From Chloroflexota bacterium (GTDB lineage Bacteria; Chloroflexota; Dehalococcoidia; Lucifugimonadales; Lucifugimonadaceae), in contig JABMNN010000093.1 in the NCBI GenBank assembly GCA_013204545.1, positions 1-64,000 of the forward strand: 64,000 nt of DNA, given 5' to 3'. A model generated the notes under the pieces. That model had not been told where the DNA came from. It was given only the letters and a program-made list of their open reading frames with translations, and did not search any database. The position numbers and the translations under genes were made by a program. Every line of letters starts with the position of its first letter. Within the stretch, counting starts at the first letter, position 1. Positions 35,985-44,278 of this stretch are shown here, piece by piece.

Positions 35985-37252
35985 GCCGCCAGCTCCTCGG
36001 ACTCGGTAGAAATTGGATCGAGCGAGGGCGTCGGTGCAACGGCTGTCGTGATGTCAACCCCGACTCCAAACTCCATTTTACGCACTGCATCAGACAACTC
36101 TCCGAATCGACAGGACATGGCGTTTACTCCGACCGAAGTCAGCGACTTCACTGTGCTGCCAGCATCATCACCGAGTGCGAACCCTTCGAAAATAACCGCA
36201 GCAATTTCGCACCCTGCACGCGCCATTGCTGAGAGTGATGTCAGTAATTTCGAATTGGATGAGTGAACAAATGCCAACACTCGTTCCCCACCGATAATCT
36301 CTTCTGCCCACAGCGACGCTGTTCCGGAGGGTTGATCTTTGATCTTAGCCAGATCGATCATCGCGTCCGACCAAGAAGTTCGAAGTTGCCCGGCATCTGT
36401 AGTGACAATCCTTACCGTTCCATTTGTTCCAACGAGCGGAACAATGGCAGTGGCGGCCATTCGTACGGCATAGTCAGATGGTCGATCAAGATCTGGAAAT
36501 TTAGCATCACGGATCGGAAGTTCGTCCGCATCGACCAAGATAGCTACTGATCGTACCGACCATGAGTCGAATTCTTTCACTGCCAATCGACCGGTACGTG
36601 CCGAGTTACGCCAGTGGATGTTTCGGTAGGCATCACCGGCTACATATCTCCTCGTGCCTGCGACCTCGGTACCTGAGCGTGATTTCGAGACACCTTCGGA
36701 TACACCCAAAGAAGTTTCGAGTATTCCGACCTTCGAAATATTCTCCCAAGAAGGGAACACGAGGACAGAATCAGTCGAAGTGAATTTACGACGACGACGG
36801 AATAATCCGAACAGTCCCATCGATTCAACAGTTACTTCCGATAGCTCGTGTATTCCGCGAGTGGTTAGTTTGGAGGCTGTGGAGCCTTGGGAACGGGCTC
36901 GTGCACCGACTCCAACTAGAACTAACGATTGGGCTACAGAGCCTCGCTGCGACTCTACTGAGTACTTAACATTCAACAGAAACCGTGGAATCCACCATTT
37001 GTTAGTGATCTGAAGGTCAATGTCGAGCGACTGGCCTTCTATAGGTCCAGCAAGATTGCTATGTGATGTGAATCGCTTCTCTCTCGTTACGTTGAGTCCG
37101 TACACAGAGATCCACGGTGTAACCGCAGAGAGAATAACCACTCCCCAGAGAACAGCATCAGCAAGATGCACCCAACCAACTCGTGTGGCACTAGCGATGA
37201 AGAATGCGGCTACTGCAGCAAGGACAAATCCAATGCCTCTGCGTGTAATCAC
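35981..37252 (-). CDS. DUF58 / von Willebrand-A-like protein
   Basis: A 423-residue protein with two N-terminal membrane helices (GIGFVLAAVAAFFIASATRV and VHLADAVLWGVVILSAVTPW), a beta-rich domain and the DUF58 core. The core is marked by GTEVAGTRRYVAGDAYRNIH then WRNSARTGRLAVKEFD, followed by a vWA-type fold starting VAILVDADE. DUF58 proteins work with MoxR ATPases and transglutaminase-like membrane proteins, perhaps in envelope protein assembly. It starts 56 bases after the MoxR gene and overlaps the start of the transglutaminase-like gene by four bases, so translation is coupled. Confidence 0.88.
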   Translation of the reverse strand: MITRRGIGFVLAAVAAFFIASATRVGWVHLADAVLWGVVILSAVTPWISVYGLNVTREKRFTSHSNLAGPIEGQSLDIDLQITNKWWIPRFLLNVKYSVESQRGSVAQSLVLVGVGARARSQGSTASKLTTRGIHELSEVTVESMGLFGLFRRRRKFTSTDSVLVFPSWENISKVGILETSLGVSEGVSKSRSGTEVAGTRRYVAGDAYRNIHWRNSARTGRLAVKEFDSWSVRSVAILVDADELPIRDAKFPDLDRPSDYAVRMAATAIVPLVGTNGTVRIVTTDAGQLRTSWSDAMIDLAKIKDQPSGTASLWAEEIIGGERVLAFVHSSNSKLLTSLSAMARAGCEIAAVIFEGFALGDDAGSTVKSLTSVGVNAMSCRFGELSDAVRKMEFGVGVDITTAVAPTPSLDPISTESEELAA

Positions 37253-37307
37253 GAAGGTTCAGCCTTTTCGGTATATTCCTCTGAGAACTGGTAGAAGTCG
37301 CTCATCC

Positions 37308-38267
37308 CTACGAAGGCACCTTCGTCTCGTCGATTGCACTACGAACGGCATCCTGTGCGGAAATGCTCGCTGCGGGTTGCATCATCAGTCTATGTGCGAT
37401 CACATAGACTGCAATCTCAGAAACATCTTGCGGCTCAACAAACGCGCGTCCGTCCATGGCTGCCCACGCTTGGGCCGCCCGCTGGAGTGCGGCGCCGCCT
37501 CGCGGGCTAAGACCATTCCGAACCGCTGAGTTGGAACGTGTCTGACCTGCTAGCTTCACGATGTACTGTCTGATTTTGGCATCTACTTCGACCCGCTTGA
37601 CCGTCTCACGCATTTCTACAATGCGTTCGGCTGAAATAACAGGAGCGGCTTCTGGCATGCCATACTGAGAACGAGTTAGGATTTCAACTTCTTGTTCTGG
37701 GGATGGTAGTCCCATGCCCATCGAAATCATGAATCGATCTTTCTGACTGTCAGGCAATGGGAACGTACCGTGACTTTCGGATAGATTCTGAGTTGCAATA
37801 ACCATGAATGGTGAAGGCAGCTTTATCACGTCGCCTTCGATCGAAACCTGGTGTTCTGCCATCGCCTCAAGCAAAGCCGCCTGCGTACGGGGACCGGTTC
37901 TATTTATTTCGTCGGCTAGAACAATGTTTGAGAAGATCGGTCCTTGAACGAAATTGAATGTTGAATTCTTCATATCGAACACCGTTGTTCCCGTAATGTC
38001 GGTAGGAAGGAGGTCAGGAGTGAATTGGATTCGCTTGAAATCACAAGCAATCGCACCAGAAAGAGTTTTACCGAGAAGAGTCTTCCCCACACCAGGAACG
38101 TCTTCGAGCAGAATGTGACCCTCTGCTAGCAATCCAAGTATTGAGAGTTGAATAGTTTGTGGCGCCGCAACTACAACTCGTTGAATTTCCGTTGCAATCG
38201 TCTTTGCGTCATGGGCAAGTGCCCGGGCGATCGTGTTACCCGATGTCCCGATTGTGAAGTCGAGCAC
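37308..38267 (-). CDS. MoxR-family AAA+ ATPase
   Basis: AAA+ ATPase of the MoxR type. The core has the Walker A HILLEDVPGVGKTLLGKTL, Walker B NIVLADEINRTGPRTQAALL, EAMAEHQVSIEG, sensor 1 in VIATQNLSESHGTFPLP and the C-terminal lid with RNGLSPRGGAALQRAAQAWA. MoxR proteins act as chaperone-like partners of vWA/DUF58 proteins encoded beside them. The open frame reaches an ATG at 38393, but the first ~42 residues (RTYSCAARRFLITVAGN...) are unlike any MoxR. I use GTG at 38267 (VLDFTIGTSGNTIARALAHD), or possibly TTG at 38297. First gene of the operon. Confidence 0.9.
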   Translation of the reverse strand: MLDFTIGTSGNTIARALAHDAKTIATEIQRVVVAAPQTIQLSILGLLAEGHILLEDVPGVGKTLLGKTLSGAIACDFKRIQFTPDLLPTDITGTTVFDMKNSTFNFVQGPIFSNIVLADEINRTGPRTQAALLEAMAEHQVSIEGDVIKLPSPFMVIATQNLSESHGTFPLPDSQKDRFMISMGMGLPSPEQEVEILTRSQYGMPEAAPVISAERIVEMRETVKRVEVDAKIRQYIVKLAGQTRSNSAVRNGLSPRGGAALQRAAQAWAAMDGRAFVEPQDVSEIAVYVIAHRLMMQPAASISAQDAVRSAIDETKVPS

Positions 38268-38739
38268 TGTGTGTTCACTGGGGGCGAGAGTGTTCAACGG
38301 TCGGGGCCTTCCTGCTGAGTTACCTATAGCCAGTAGATGATTACCTGCCACCGTGATCAGAAATCGGCGTGCAGCGCAGCTGTATGTGCGCAAGCCCTAC
38401 CGGGGTTGAAAAACCCTGACGGTGGCTTTCGGACAGAAACCCAAACGCAACTCCCGGCCAGAGCGCATCAGGCATCGAACCGACATCCACCGCCAGGGCA
38501 GTATTACAAATATCCACCGCCGCAAATAATCTGTCGTCCGGTTTAGACGCCAGACTGTCGACGTATAAGGCCCACGCCTAATTGCGTAGTTAGAACAACA
38601 CCTATGACGCGTCACCGTTGCGTGTAAACCCACATATTCCGTTTGATTTCGACATGCATAGCGTTCAGTGACGAATTGCCATTGCTAGAATCGCTGTCGA
38701 TCATTAATGGGTGTGTGATTCTTGGAAGGATCTAATTTC
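38268..38739. other. Divergent intergenic region upstream of moxR and the TIM-barrel isomerase
   Basis: If the short MoxR start is right this 472-base stretch has no gene. It should hold promoters for the moxR operon (minus) and the isomerase (plus). GGAAGGA at 38724-38730 is the ribosome site that supports the GTG start at 38740. No RNA gene or strong inverted repeat was recognised. Confidence 0.35.
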
Positions 38740-39576
38740 GTGGCATTCACTCTCGGATACTCAACATATGCTCTTAAAATGCTTGATCCGTTTGAAGCTG
38801 TTCGACTCATAAAGGACGTTGGATATGATGCTCTCGAAATCTGTGCAGCTGACGGATGGCCATCTTCACCTACCAAGTTCAACAGCAACAAACAGACCGA
38901 ATTGGGAAAACTCGCGCAAGATTTTGGTTTCGAATCACCGATCATATTTGCTTTGATCGATGTTTGTGTTCCACATTCAGACCGAGAGCCTGAGTTGGAA
39001 CTGACTAAAAAGAAATTCGAAATGGCGCAGCGGCTCCACTTCGACGACTCTCCGATCTTGATCACAACAACGCCCGGTCATTCAGCCCCGCCTTGGGATT
39101 CTGGCAAAGATCAAATTCGTGATGCTTTCTTGTCACTCGCTGATATGGCAGCGGAATACGAAATAGTCGTTGCAATCGAGGCTCATGCTGGAACCGATTT
39201 TGAAACTCCAGAAAAGGCCGTTTGGATCATGGAGCAAACAAAGCACCCCAATTTGAAGCTAGATCTCGACATATCTCACTTCATCGTCGAAGGCAGCGAG
39301 ATGGTCCATAGCATTGAACTAACTGCACCACACTCGGCGATGGTTCACATAAAAGACGGCGATAAGGTGAGCGGTCAAGTTCAATTCTGTTTGCCGGGTG
39401 ACGGCAAAATCAATATCCCAGATTTCTTAACTGCACTGCGAGCCAACGGGCTGGAGAGCTTACCAGTATTTGCGGAGGTAAGCGTGATGCAGTCACGACA
39501 ACCCGATTACAATCCACAAAGGGCTGCTGAATTTTGTTTCAACGCCCTAGACAGCGGTCGTCGGACTATCTCCTAG
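38740..39576 (+). CDS. Sugar phosphate isomerase/epimerase family TIM-barrel protein
   Basis: A 278-residue AP-endonuclease-2/xylose-isomerase-like barrel. It begins VAFTLGYSTYALKMLDPFEA, has VGYDALEICAADGW, the metal-binding Glu in VVAIEAHAGTDFETPE, the Asp/His in LDLDISHFIVEG, MVHIKDGD, and a final Glu in PVFAEVSVMQ. Members isomerise or epimerise keto-sugars or dehydrate inositol derivatives; the substrate is not assigned. GTG at 38740 with GGAAGGA upstream is chosen over TTG at 38722. It is the last intact gene before the decayed accessory region. Confidence 0.85.
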   Translation: MAFTLGYSTYALKMLDPFEAVRLIKDVGYDALEICAADGWPSSPTKFNSNKQTELGKLAQDFGFESPIIFALIDVCVPHSDREPELELTKKKFEMAQRLHFDDSPILITTTPGHSAPPWDSGKDQIRDAFLSLADMAAEYEIVVAIEAHAGTDFETPEKAVWIMEQTKHPNLKLDLDISHFIVEGSEMVHSIELTAPHSAMVHIKDGDKVSGQVQFCLPGDGKINIPDFLTALRANGLESLPVFAEVSVMQSRQPDYNPQRAAEFCFNALDSGRRTIS

Positions 39577-39618
39577 CAATCATAATTCTCTCTCAATATC
39601 CGAATGTATGAATAACCA

Positions 39619-39981
39619 CTGGCAAAGATCAAAATACATACCATCCACCACCAGTCTATGCCGATGCGCGACCGCCGACGGGCACTCGGATTTTGGAGAG
39701 ATTTACTTGGTCTGTAGATTATTCCGGCTCAGAAAAGGGGTGATGGACTGATCTGGATGCAGACGGCTGACGGCATGGTGGTCCACCTAGTCCAACGCCG
39801 TGTTGATTACACGCCGAACATTCACACGGCCTTCGAGGTCGAGGACTTCGAAGATGCACTAAAAGCGATGATGGAAGCCGGGATGGAGATTATCAAGGGT
39901 CCGATCGAACGAGTCGATGGTCAACGTGCTTTCTGCGTGTACGACCCTGAAGTCAATCGACTCGAATTCGCCACGAAGTGA
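39619..39981 (+). pseudogene. VOC/glyoxalase-fold protein with an internal stop
   Basis: One frame reads through a whole small VOC domain: IKIHTIHHQSMPMRDRRRAL then GFWRDLLGL, a TAG at 39715-39717, then LIWMQTADGMVVHLVQRR, NIHTAFEVEDFEDALKAMME and CVYDPEVNRLEFATK. The part before the stop holds the first metal-binding beta-alpha unit (HHxS) and the part after it the second half. The nonsense codon and the lack of a clear start codon after the TAA at 39613 indicate a pseudogene. A short protein starting at 39757 would lack half of the fold. VOC proteins include glyoxalases and dioxygenases; the function is not assigned. Confidence 0.8.
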
Positions 39982-40190
39982 GGCATCAAGTCATCGAACC
40001 GAGTCGCCGACGATATGGGATACAGTCGAGATGAAGACCACTAATCTCATTGAAAATGGGGGCCGAACTTGTTTCGTAACTAGCATGGTCAAAACGCTAA
40101 GCTCCCACTATCGTGGTTCTATACCAAGACGCCAAAAAAACAGCAGGTGTAAAAATTCGGCGTATGTGCCGAGAAACGCACACTCAACGA

Positions 40191-40210
40191 CGAACACGTC
40201 GACGTGTTCG
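40191..40210. repeat. Perfect 20-bp palindrome
   Basis: CGAACACGTCGACGTGTTCG is its own reverse complement without a spacer. It could be a dimeric operator, a recombinase core or a cruciform. The nearest downstream gene is the enolase-superfamily gene, 450 bases away. Confidence 0.75.
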
Positions 40211-40553
40211 GAACTGATTCCGGTATCTCGGTCAATGTATCAAGTCCACTTGGTCAAGTTCTTTACCTGTTCTGTCAGAACTCAGCATCGGGGATGAATA
40301 GCATCATTCCTCATTTGCTGAGGAGATCTGTTCAAGTCCTGCTCACACTGCCGATGGACGCCCTTATCCAAGAGATACCATCGAACCCCACTTGAATTTC
40401 GTACATTCTATGGGCGGTGCCGCAATAAACGATTTTGCGAGTGCGCCGACTCGCCAGACTCCCTCCATTAGCAGGACGATATTTGCCGACAGGTGCTTGA
40501 GTCTAATGACCGACTTGTCGACTTTAATACAGCGACTGATCACCTGTTCAGGT

Positions 40554-40591
40554 CGATCGGACTTTGTGGTGAACGCAGAGTTCTGACAGAA
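40554..40591 (+). pseudogene. Degenerate tRNA-Lys-like fragment (site B)
   Basis: The order ATCGGACTTT ... CGCAG ... TTCTGACAG follows that of the clear tRNA-Lys fragment at 54758-54812 (ATCGGACTTT, CCGCAG, TCCTGACAG) with an internal deletion of about eight bases. It is weak on its own and is supported by the series of similar sites. A second ATCGGACTAAT follows at about 40600. Confidence 0.4.
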
Positions 40592-40659
40592 TCACGTTCA
40601 TCGGACTAATATTGGCTCCGCCATATTTCAACGGGTGGCAATCTTTATCGGAAATATAA

Positions 40660-41811
40660 ATGAAAATCACGGATGTTAAATTAATAGAAGCCAATGTTTG
40701 GAGATGGGTGCGGATCAGCACTGACGAGGGATTATCGGGCATCGGTGAAATGCACGGTGGATCAGGTGGAAGTGGTACGCCATACACGGTGGCAGCTGCG
40801 GTTCAGTACATGGCTGAGTATCTTATCGGCAAGGATCCATTGCACATCGAGAAACACTGGCAACACATGTTTCGGCGCCAACTCTTTCGCGGCGGTGCTG
40901 ATCCGATGGCCGCAATCGGGGCTATCGATTGTGCTCTTTGGGACATCAAGGGCAAAGAGGCGGGCAAACCGGTGTATGCCCTGCTCGGGGGGCCAACACG
41001 TGAGCGAATCAGGCTCTACGTGCACCTGACAGGGGACAGTCCAGAAGCACTCGCCGACGATGCTCGTCGTCGGATCGCCGAAGGTTATACAGCGGTTCGC
41101 TTCTATCCGTTAGGGCAGTTCAATCACGGAGAATTTGAAAGTGCCAGCTATACGGCGATCGCCCGTATTGCAGAGGATAGAGTACGCGCCGTGCGTGAGG
41201 CTGTCGGATCCGACATCGACATGATGATCGACGTCGTCAATCGGTTAACACCACCAGAGGCTTTGCTCGTAGCCCGCGCCTGCGAGCCTTACAACCTCTA
41301 TTTCTTCGAAGATCCCATCGAGCCGGACAATATGGAAGCACTGGCGGAGTTCAGCAGGCGTGCTCCCATGCCGGTCGCCGCTGGTGAGCGGCTTCAGACG
41401 ATATACCAGTTCAGTGATCTTCTTAGCAGGAATGCAGCCGCGTTCATAAGACCCGATATTTCGCTCGCAGGTGGCATAACCGGAATTAGAAAAATCGCAG
41501 CCCTCGCTGAAGCAAACTACGTCGGTGTCATCCCACATAACCCAATGGCGGCTATCGCTACAGCATCTTGCGCACATCTCGACGCAGCCCTGTCCAACGT
41601 TCCGATACAGGAATATCCCGGTGACGAATGGGAAGGTCCCAAACTTGATCTAGTCCCTGAACCTCTTGAGTTCGACAATGGCTACCTGATTTTGCGAGAT
41701 ACTCCGGGCCTTGGCGTTGAACTGAATGATGAGGCAGTTAAGCACTATCCGCCTGTATCCTTTGATCGAGCTCCGGTGATGAATCGAGACGGTTCATTGC
41801 GGGATTATTAG
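40660..41811 (+). CDS. Enolase-superfamily dehydratase (mandelate racemase / galactonate dehydratase group)
   Basis: A 383-residue acid-sugar dehydratase-type enzyme. The N-terminal capping domain (MKITDVKLIEANVWRWVRIS) is followed by the barrel. Metal ligands are in MMIDVVNRLT (Asp), YFFEDPIEPDN (Glu) and PVAAGERLQT (Glu); the general-base His is in VGVIPHNPMA. The pattern fits the galactonate-dehydratase-like subgroup acting on an aldonic acid. A similar enzyme lies at 53550-54716. The amidohydrolase gene follows 27-54 bases later, depending on its start, forming a two-gene unit between tRNA-like remnants. Confidence 0.92.
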   Translation: MKITDVKLIEANVWRWVRISTDEGLSGIGEMHGGSGGSGTPYTVAAAVQYMAEYLIGKDPLHIEKHWQHMFRRQLFRGGADPMAAIGAIDCALWDIKGKEAGKPVYALLGGPTRERIRLYVHLTGDSPEALADDARRRIAEGYTAVRFYPLGQFNHGEFESASYTAIARIAEDRVRAVREAVGSDIDMMIDVVNRLTPPEALLVARACEPYNLYFFEDPIEPDNMEALAEFSRRAPMPVAAGERLQTIYQFSDLLSRNAAAFIRPDISLAGGITGIRKIAALAEANYVGVIPHNPMAAIATASCAHLDAALSNVPIQEYPGDEWEGPKLDLVPEPLEFDNGYLILRDTPGLGVELNDEAVKHYPPVSFDRAPVMNRDGSLRDY

Positions 41812-41865
41812 GATCTATTCAGATAGAGAATCTGATCGATGTTGGTCAGGGTTTTAGTTCAATAC

Positions 41866-43041
41866 ATGCTTGCTGACAACCTCGACTTCCTAATAACAGC
41901 TCCAGACCTCATCTGCCCCGCCACCGGTGTTAGCGGACCGGGGATTATTGGAGTGCGGAATGGTTTGATCTCCCTCGTTGGATCCTACCCCAATCAAGAC
42001 ATACAGCGAGCACGGTCAACGCTGGACATAAAAGAAGGTGTTGTGCTGCCTGGCTTGGTTGATTTGCACGCTCATCCGGCCCTGAGTGGATCTAAATTCG
42101 GAATCAACCCAGATACTTGCCTAATGCCCAACGGGTCAACCACTGTGCTTTCACAAGGTGATGCTGGAGCACGAAACCTTGACGATTACATCACTCAGAC
42201 AATCGAAGCTGTTAGAACGCGAGTGAAATTGGCAATAAATTTCTGTGCAGAAGGTGAAGCAAACCCTGCGGGCCGGTTTTTCAGCCTAGATGAGGCCAGT
42301 GTTTCCGAGTGTGTGACTGCAATAAAGCGCGGAGGTGAGCATATATGGGGCATCTCCTTGAACATCGCGCTGATCCGCGGCAAAGATGTGGATCCGCTTG
42401 AGGTCATGCGTCGAGGAATGATCGCAGCGGACAGGTCAGAACGCCCAGTGATATTTGGGGCAACGAAGAGCAAACATGTTCCTCTGGCCAAACAGCTAAA
42501 TCTGCTCAGATCGGGAGATGTTATGACCTATTGTTTTCATGCTGGTGACGGAAGCATTGTGCAGGATGGCAGGGTGTTGGACTGTGTTTGGGAAGCTCGA
42601 GATAGAGGAGTTCTGTTTGATGTTGGTGATGGTGTCGCTGCCTTCGGCTTTGAGGCTGCGGAGGTTGCGATAGCAGAAGGATTCATTCCTGACACGATTT
42701 CCACGGATTACTACCGACATCATCTCGTGAATGAGATGGAACACGACCTACCGCTTGTAGTTTCAAAGTTAATTGCAGCGGGGATGAGTGCCGAACAGTG
42801 CTGGCCCCGAGTCACATCTATACCTGCTCAAGTACTTGAAATAGGCGACACCATAGGGCGATTAGAGCGGGGTGCTCAAGCAGATATCTGCGTACTAAAG
42901 CAAGATAATAGACCGGAGTCGTTGAGCGATGGGCATGGTCAGGTGAGAATGGGTCGTCGCTGGCGACCAATCACTACGATCAAGTCTGGGATAATCGTGA
43001 ATCCGACGGAAGATTTTCAGGGTCAGTCAGGCCCTGACTGA
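41866..43041 (+). CDS. Amidohydrolase/deacetylase family metallohydrolase
   Basis: A TIM-barrel metal hydrolase of the amidohydrolase superfamily, about 391 residues. The metal-binding HxH is in LVDLHAHPALSG. A His occurs in TYCFHAGDGS and the catalytic Asp in DTISTDYYRHH. The N- and C-terminal beta-sandwich parts (ITAPDLICPATGVSG; IGRLERGAQADICVLK) are typical. The substrate may be an N-acyl amino acid, a cyclic amide or a lactone. I start at the ATG at 41866 (MLADNLDFLITAPDL) because it gives the usual family beginning; an ATG at 41839 would add nine residues. It follows the enolase-superfamily gene as an operon. Confidence 0.85.
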   Translation: MLADNLDFLITAPDLICPATGVSGPGIIGVRNGLISLVGSYPNQDIQRARSTLDIKEGVVLPGLVDLHAHPALSGSKFGINPDTCLMPNGSTTVLSQGDAGARNLDDYITQTIEAVRTRVKLAINFCAEGEANPAGRFFSLDEASVSECVTAIKRGGEHIWGISLNIALIRGKDVDPLEVMRRGMIAADRSERPVIFGATKSKHVPLAKQLNLLRSGDVMTYCFHAGDGSIVQDGRVLDCVWEARDRGVLFDVGDGVAAFGFEAAEVAIAEGFIPDTISTDYYRHHLVNEMEHDLPLVVSKLIAAGMSAEQCWPRVTSIPAQVLEIGDTIGRLERGAQADICVLKQDNRPESLSDGHGQVRMGRRWRPITTIKSGIIVNPTEDFQGQSGPD

Positions 43042-43046
43042 CCCTG
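43018..43046 (+). terminator. 29-base perfect inverted repeat overlapping the amidohydrolase stop codon
   Basis: CAGGGTCAGTCAGG, one base, then CCTGACTGACCCTG. The stop codon TGA (43039-43041) lies inside the right arm. There is no T-tract after it, so it is either a Rho-dependent or mRNA-end stem or part of a mobile or recombination site. Confidence 0.6.
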
Positions 43047-43104
43047 AACGACTCACTAACTCGAACTTGGCGAAGCCGAGTATCCGTTTAACTCGATCAG
43101 GCGT

Positions 43105-43137
43105 CGAAATTAGTTGGGACATGAATCTGACAGAACC
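43105..43137 (+). repeat. TTCTGACAG-type repeat (site C)
   Basis: GAATCTGACAGAACC matches the T-stem/acceptor part of the tRNA-Lys fragment (GATCCTGACAGGGTCC). The upstream part is only weakly similar. Listed as one of the dispersed sites of the island. Confidence 0.3.
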
Positions 43138-43306
43138 GTAGTGCTGCGTTTACTGGACCGGCAAGTCGGGATCTGTGACTGCATCAATTGGACTTTGCCA
43201 GCCTGAACTGTTGCTTCTTGCACTTGCTCACCGTTTCCTCACGAATTCCGCATTGACAGCTGGTAGATTTGCAGAATGATGTGACCAGAACGATGGGGAG
43301 TTAGCG

Positions 43307-43678
43307 ATGCAACCAATTCTCACTAGGTCGACCACAATTGCAGGACTCATCGTCGTTGCAATCGTTTCGACCGCTGTCCTTCTCTACGTCTCGATTACAA
43401 GAGAATTTTTGCCTGGCATTGTCGAACTGACTACTGCCCTGTTCGGTGTTCTGATATTCATCATTATTACGCTTGTTCCTCGTAGAACTCGGCATGCAAT
43501 GCGTCAACGATTGAACAACGTCGGAGTCGACAAGGTCGGTTTCGTTGCTGCAGCAGTAGTTGTACTGGCCGTGACGGCGGTGTTGGCGATACAGTTCGAG
43601 CGATTCCCATGGCCTGCACCGCTGATTCTAGTTGCCTTGTTATTAACGTTTGTGGTACGGGGGAATGGCGACGTCTGA
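43307..43678 (+). CDS. Small membrane protein with about four helices, 123 aa
   Basis: Four hydrophobic segments are visible: GLIVVAIVSTAVLLYVSI, LTTALFGVLIFIIITLV, VGFVAAAVVVLAVTAVLAI and PAPLILVALLLTFVV. A basic loop (PRRTRHAMRQR) separates the second and third. GGGGAG lies upstream of the ATG. No family is recognised. It sits alone between two TTCTG(a/t)CAG sites. Confidence 0.6.
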   Translation: MQPILTRSTTIAGLIVVAIVSTAVLLYVSITREFLPGIVELTTALFGVLIFIIITLVPRRTRHAMRQRLNNVGVDKVGFVAAAVVVLAVTAVLAIQFERFPWPAPLILVALLLTFVVRGNGDV

Positions 43679-43735
43679 ATTTACTTGATGAAGGGTCACA
43701 GACAATCTGGTGGACTGAGTACAGTTCCCTGCAAA

Positions 43736-43795
43736 GTTCTGTCAGAACTTAACGCTTACAGCAGGTTCCAGCCGGCCTGCATACATGATCGATAC
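43736..43795 (-). pseudogene. Degenerate tRNA-Lys-like fragment (site D)
   Basis: On the minus strand GCAGGCCGGCTGGAA is followed further on by AAGTTCTGACAG. The clear fragment at 54758-54812 has GCAGGCCGTCGGTTCG and then ATCCTGACAG. The 15-base core AGTTCTGTCAGAACT is a perfect odd palindrome. Confidence 0.4.
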
Positions 43796-44196
43796 TTACA
43801 TTTGAGCCGACAATTCGGTCACTAGAGTCGTTCACTTGTCTTCACAAACCTCTCTTCGAAGATATCTGGATAGGAGGGTCTATCTACGATCGCATGTAGT
43901 CGGGTTATTAGAGCCTGAAAAGTGTTCCCGTAATTTCTGCGTGTTCAGCAACATCAATCATCTTCACCTTGTTAGGACGCGCTTGGTTCGGCAACTGCCA
44001 CGGCCATCCACCCACACCGGTCCGATACAGATGTACTACCCAAGTAGCCTCATGGAGCGTGCGACAACGTGAACGAAGTAGGAGTTGACTGGAAGTTAAC
44101 GTAGATAGGCAGTGCGGGCTGGACATGAACAGATCCCCTCAACAAATTAAGGAAGATGCTATTCTGCCGTGATGCTGAGCTCTGATAGAACCAATT

Positions 44197-44237
44197 AAAA
44201 GACCCTGCAGTCGAAATTTCGACTGCAGGGTCTTTTT
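44197..44237. terminator. Strong bidirectional terminator
   Basis: AAAGACCCTGCAGTCGAAA and TTTCGACTGCAGGGTCTTT form a perfect 19-bp stem, followed by TTTT on the plus strand and preceded by AAAA. Nothing obvious ends just before it. The closest plus-strand gene ends 520 bases upstream. Confidence 0.85.
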
Positions 44238-44278
44238 GTATGCTGGCCGACGACTCTGAAGTTATCAGAGAGAATTAA

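Larger units (their letters stand above)
39982..40659. other. Long non-coding stretch at the left edge of the accessory island
   Basis: 678 bases without a convincing gene. It contains a 20-base perfect palindrome (40191-40210), two copies of the palindromic core TTCTGwCAGAA (40271 and 40581) and a degenerate tRNA-Lys-like segment (40554-40591). It also has AAACAGCAGGTGTAAAAA at 40138-40155, which resembles the anticodon arm of the tRNA-Thr at 57634. Short open frames here look random. Confidence 0.5.
43679..44278. other. Non-coding stretch with tRNA-like remnant and strong terminator
   Basis: 600 bases. No intact gene is seen. It contains the degenerate tRNA-Lys-like site at 43736-43795 and a perfect 19-bp terminator hairpin at 44197-44237. 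The latter has no obvious gene upstream within 500 bases, so an unannotated RNA or a lost gene is possible. Confidence 0.4.

Noticed and set aside
39715-39717. Recoded TAG (pyrrolysine) in the VOC gene
   Set aside because: No other gene in the window reads through TAG, and the neighbouring region is full of ordinary nonsense mutations.
39985-40400. Further possible tRNA T-arms (TCGAACC at ~39998 and TCGAACCCC at ~40383)
   Set aside because: Each is only a short match without anticodon arm or acceptor similarity; they could be chance and were not listed.
39917-40586. Open frames of 60-126 codons between the VOC pseudogene and the enolase gene
   Set aside because: They overlap each other in different frames, have no recognisable motif and include the palindrome and repeat sites.
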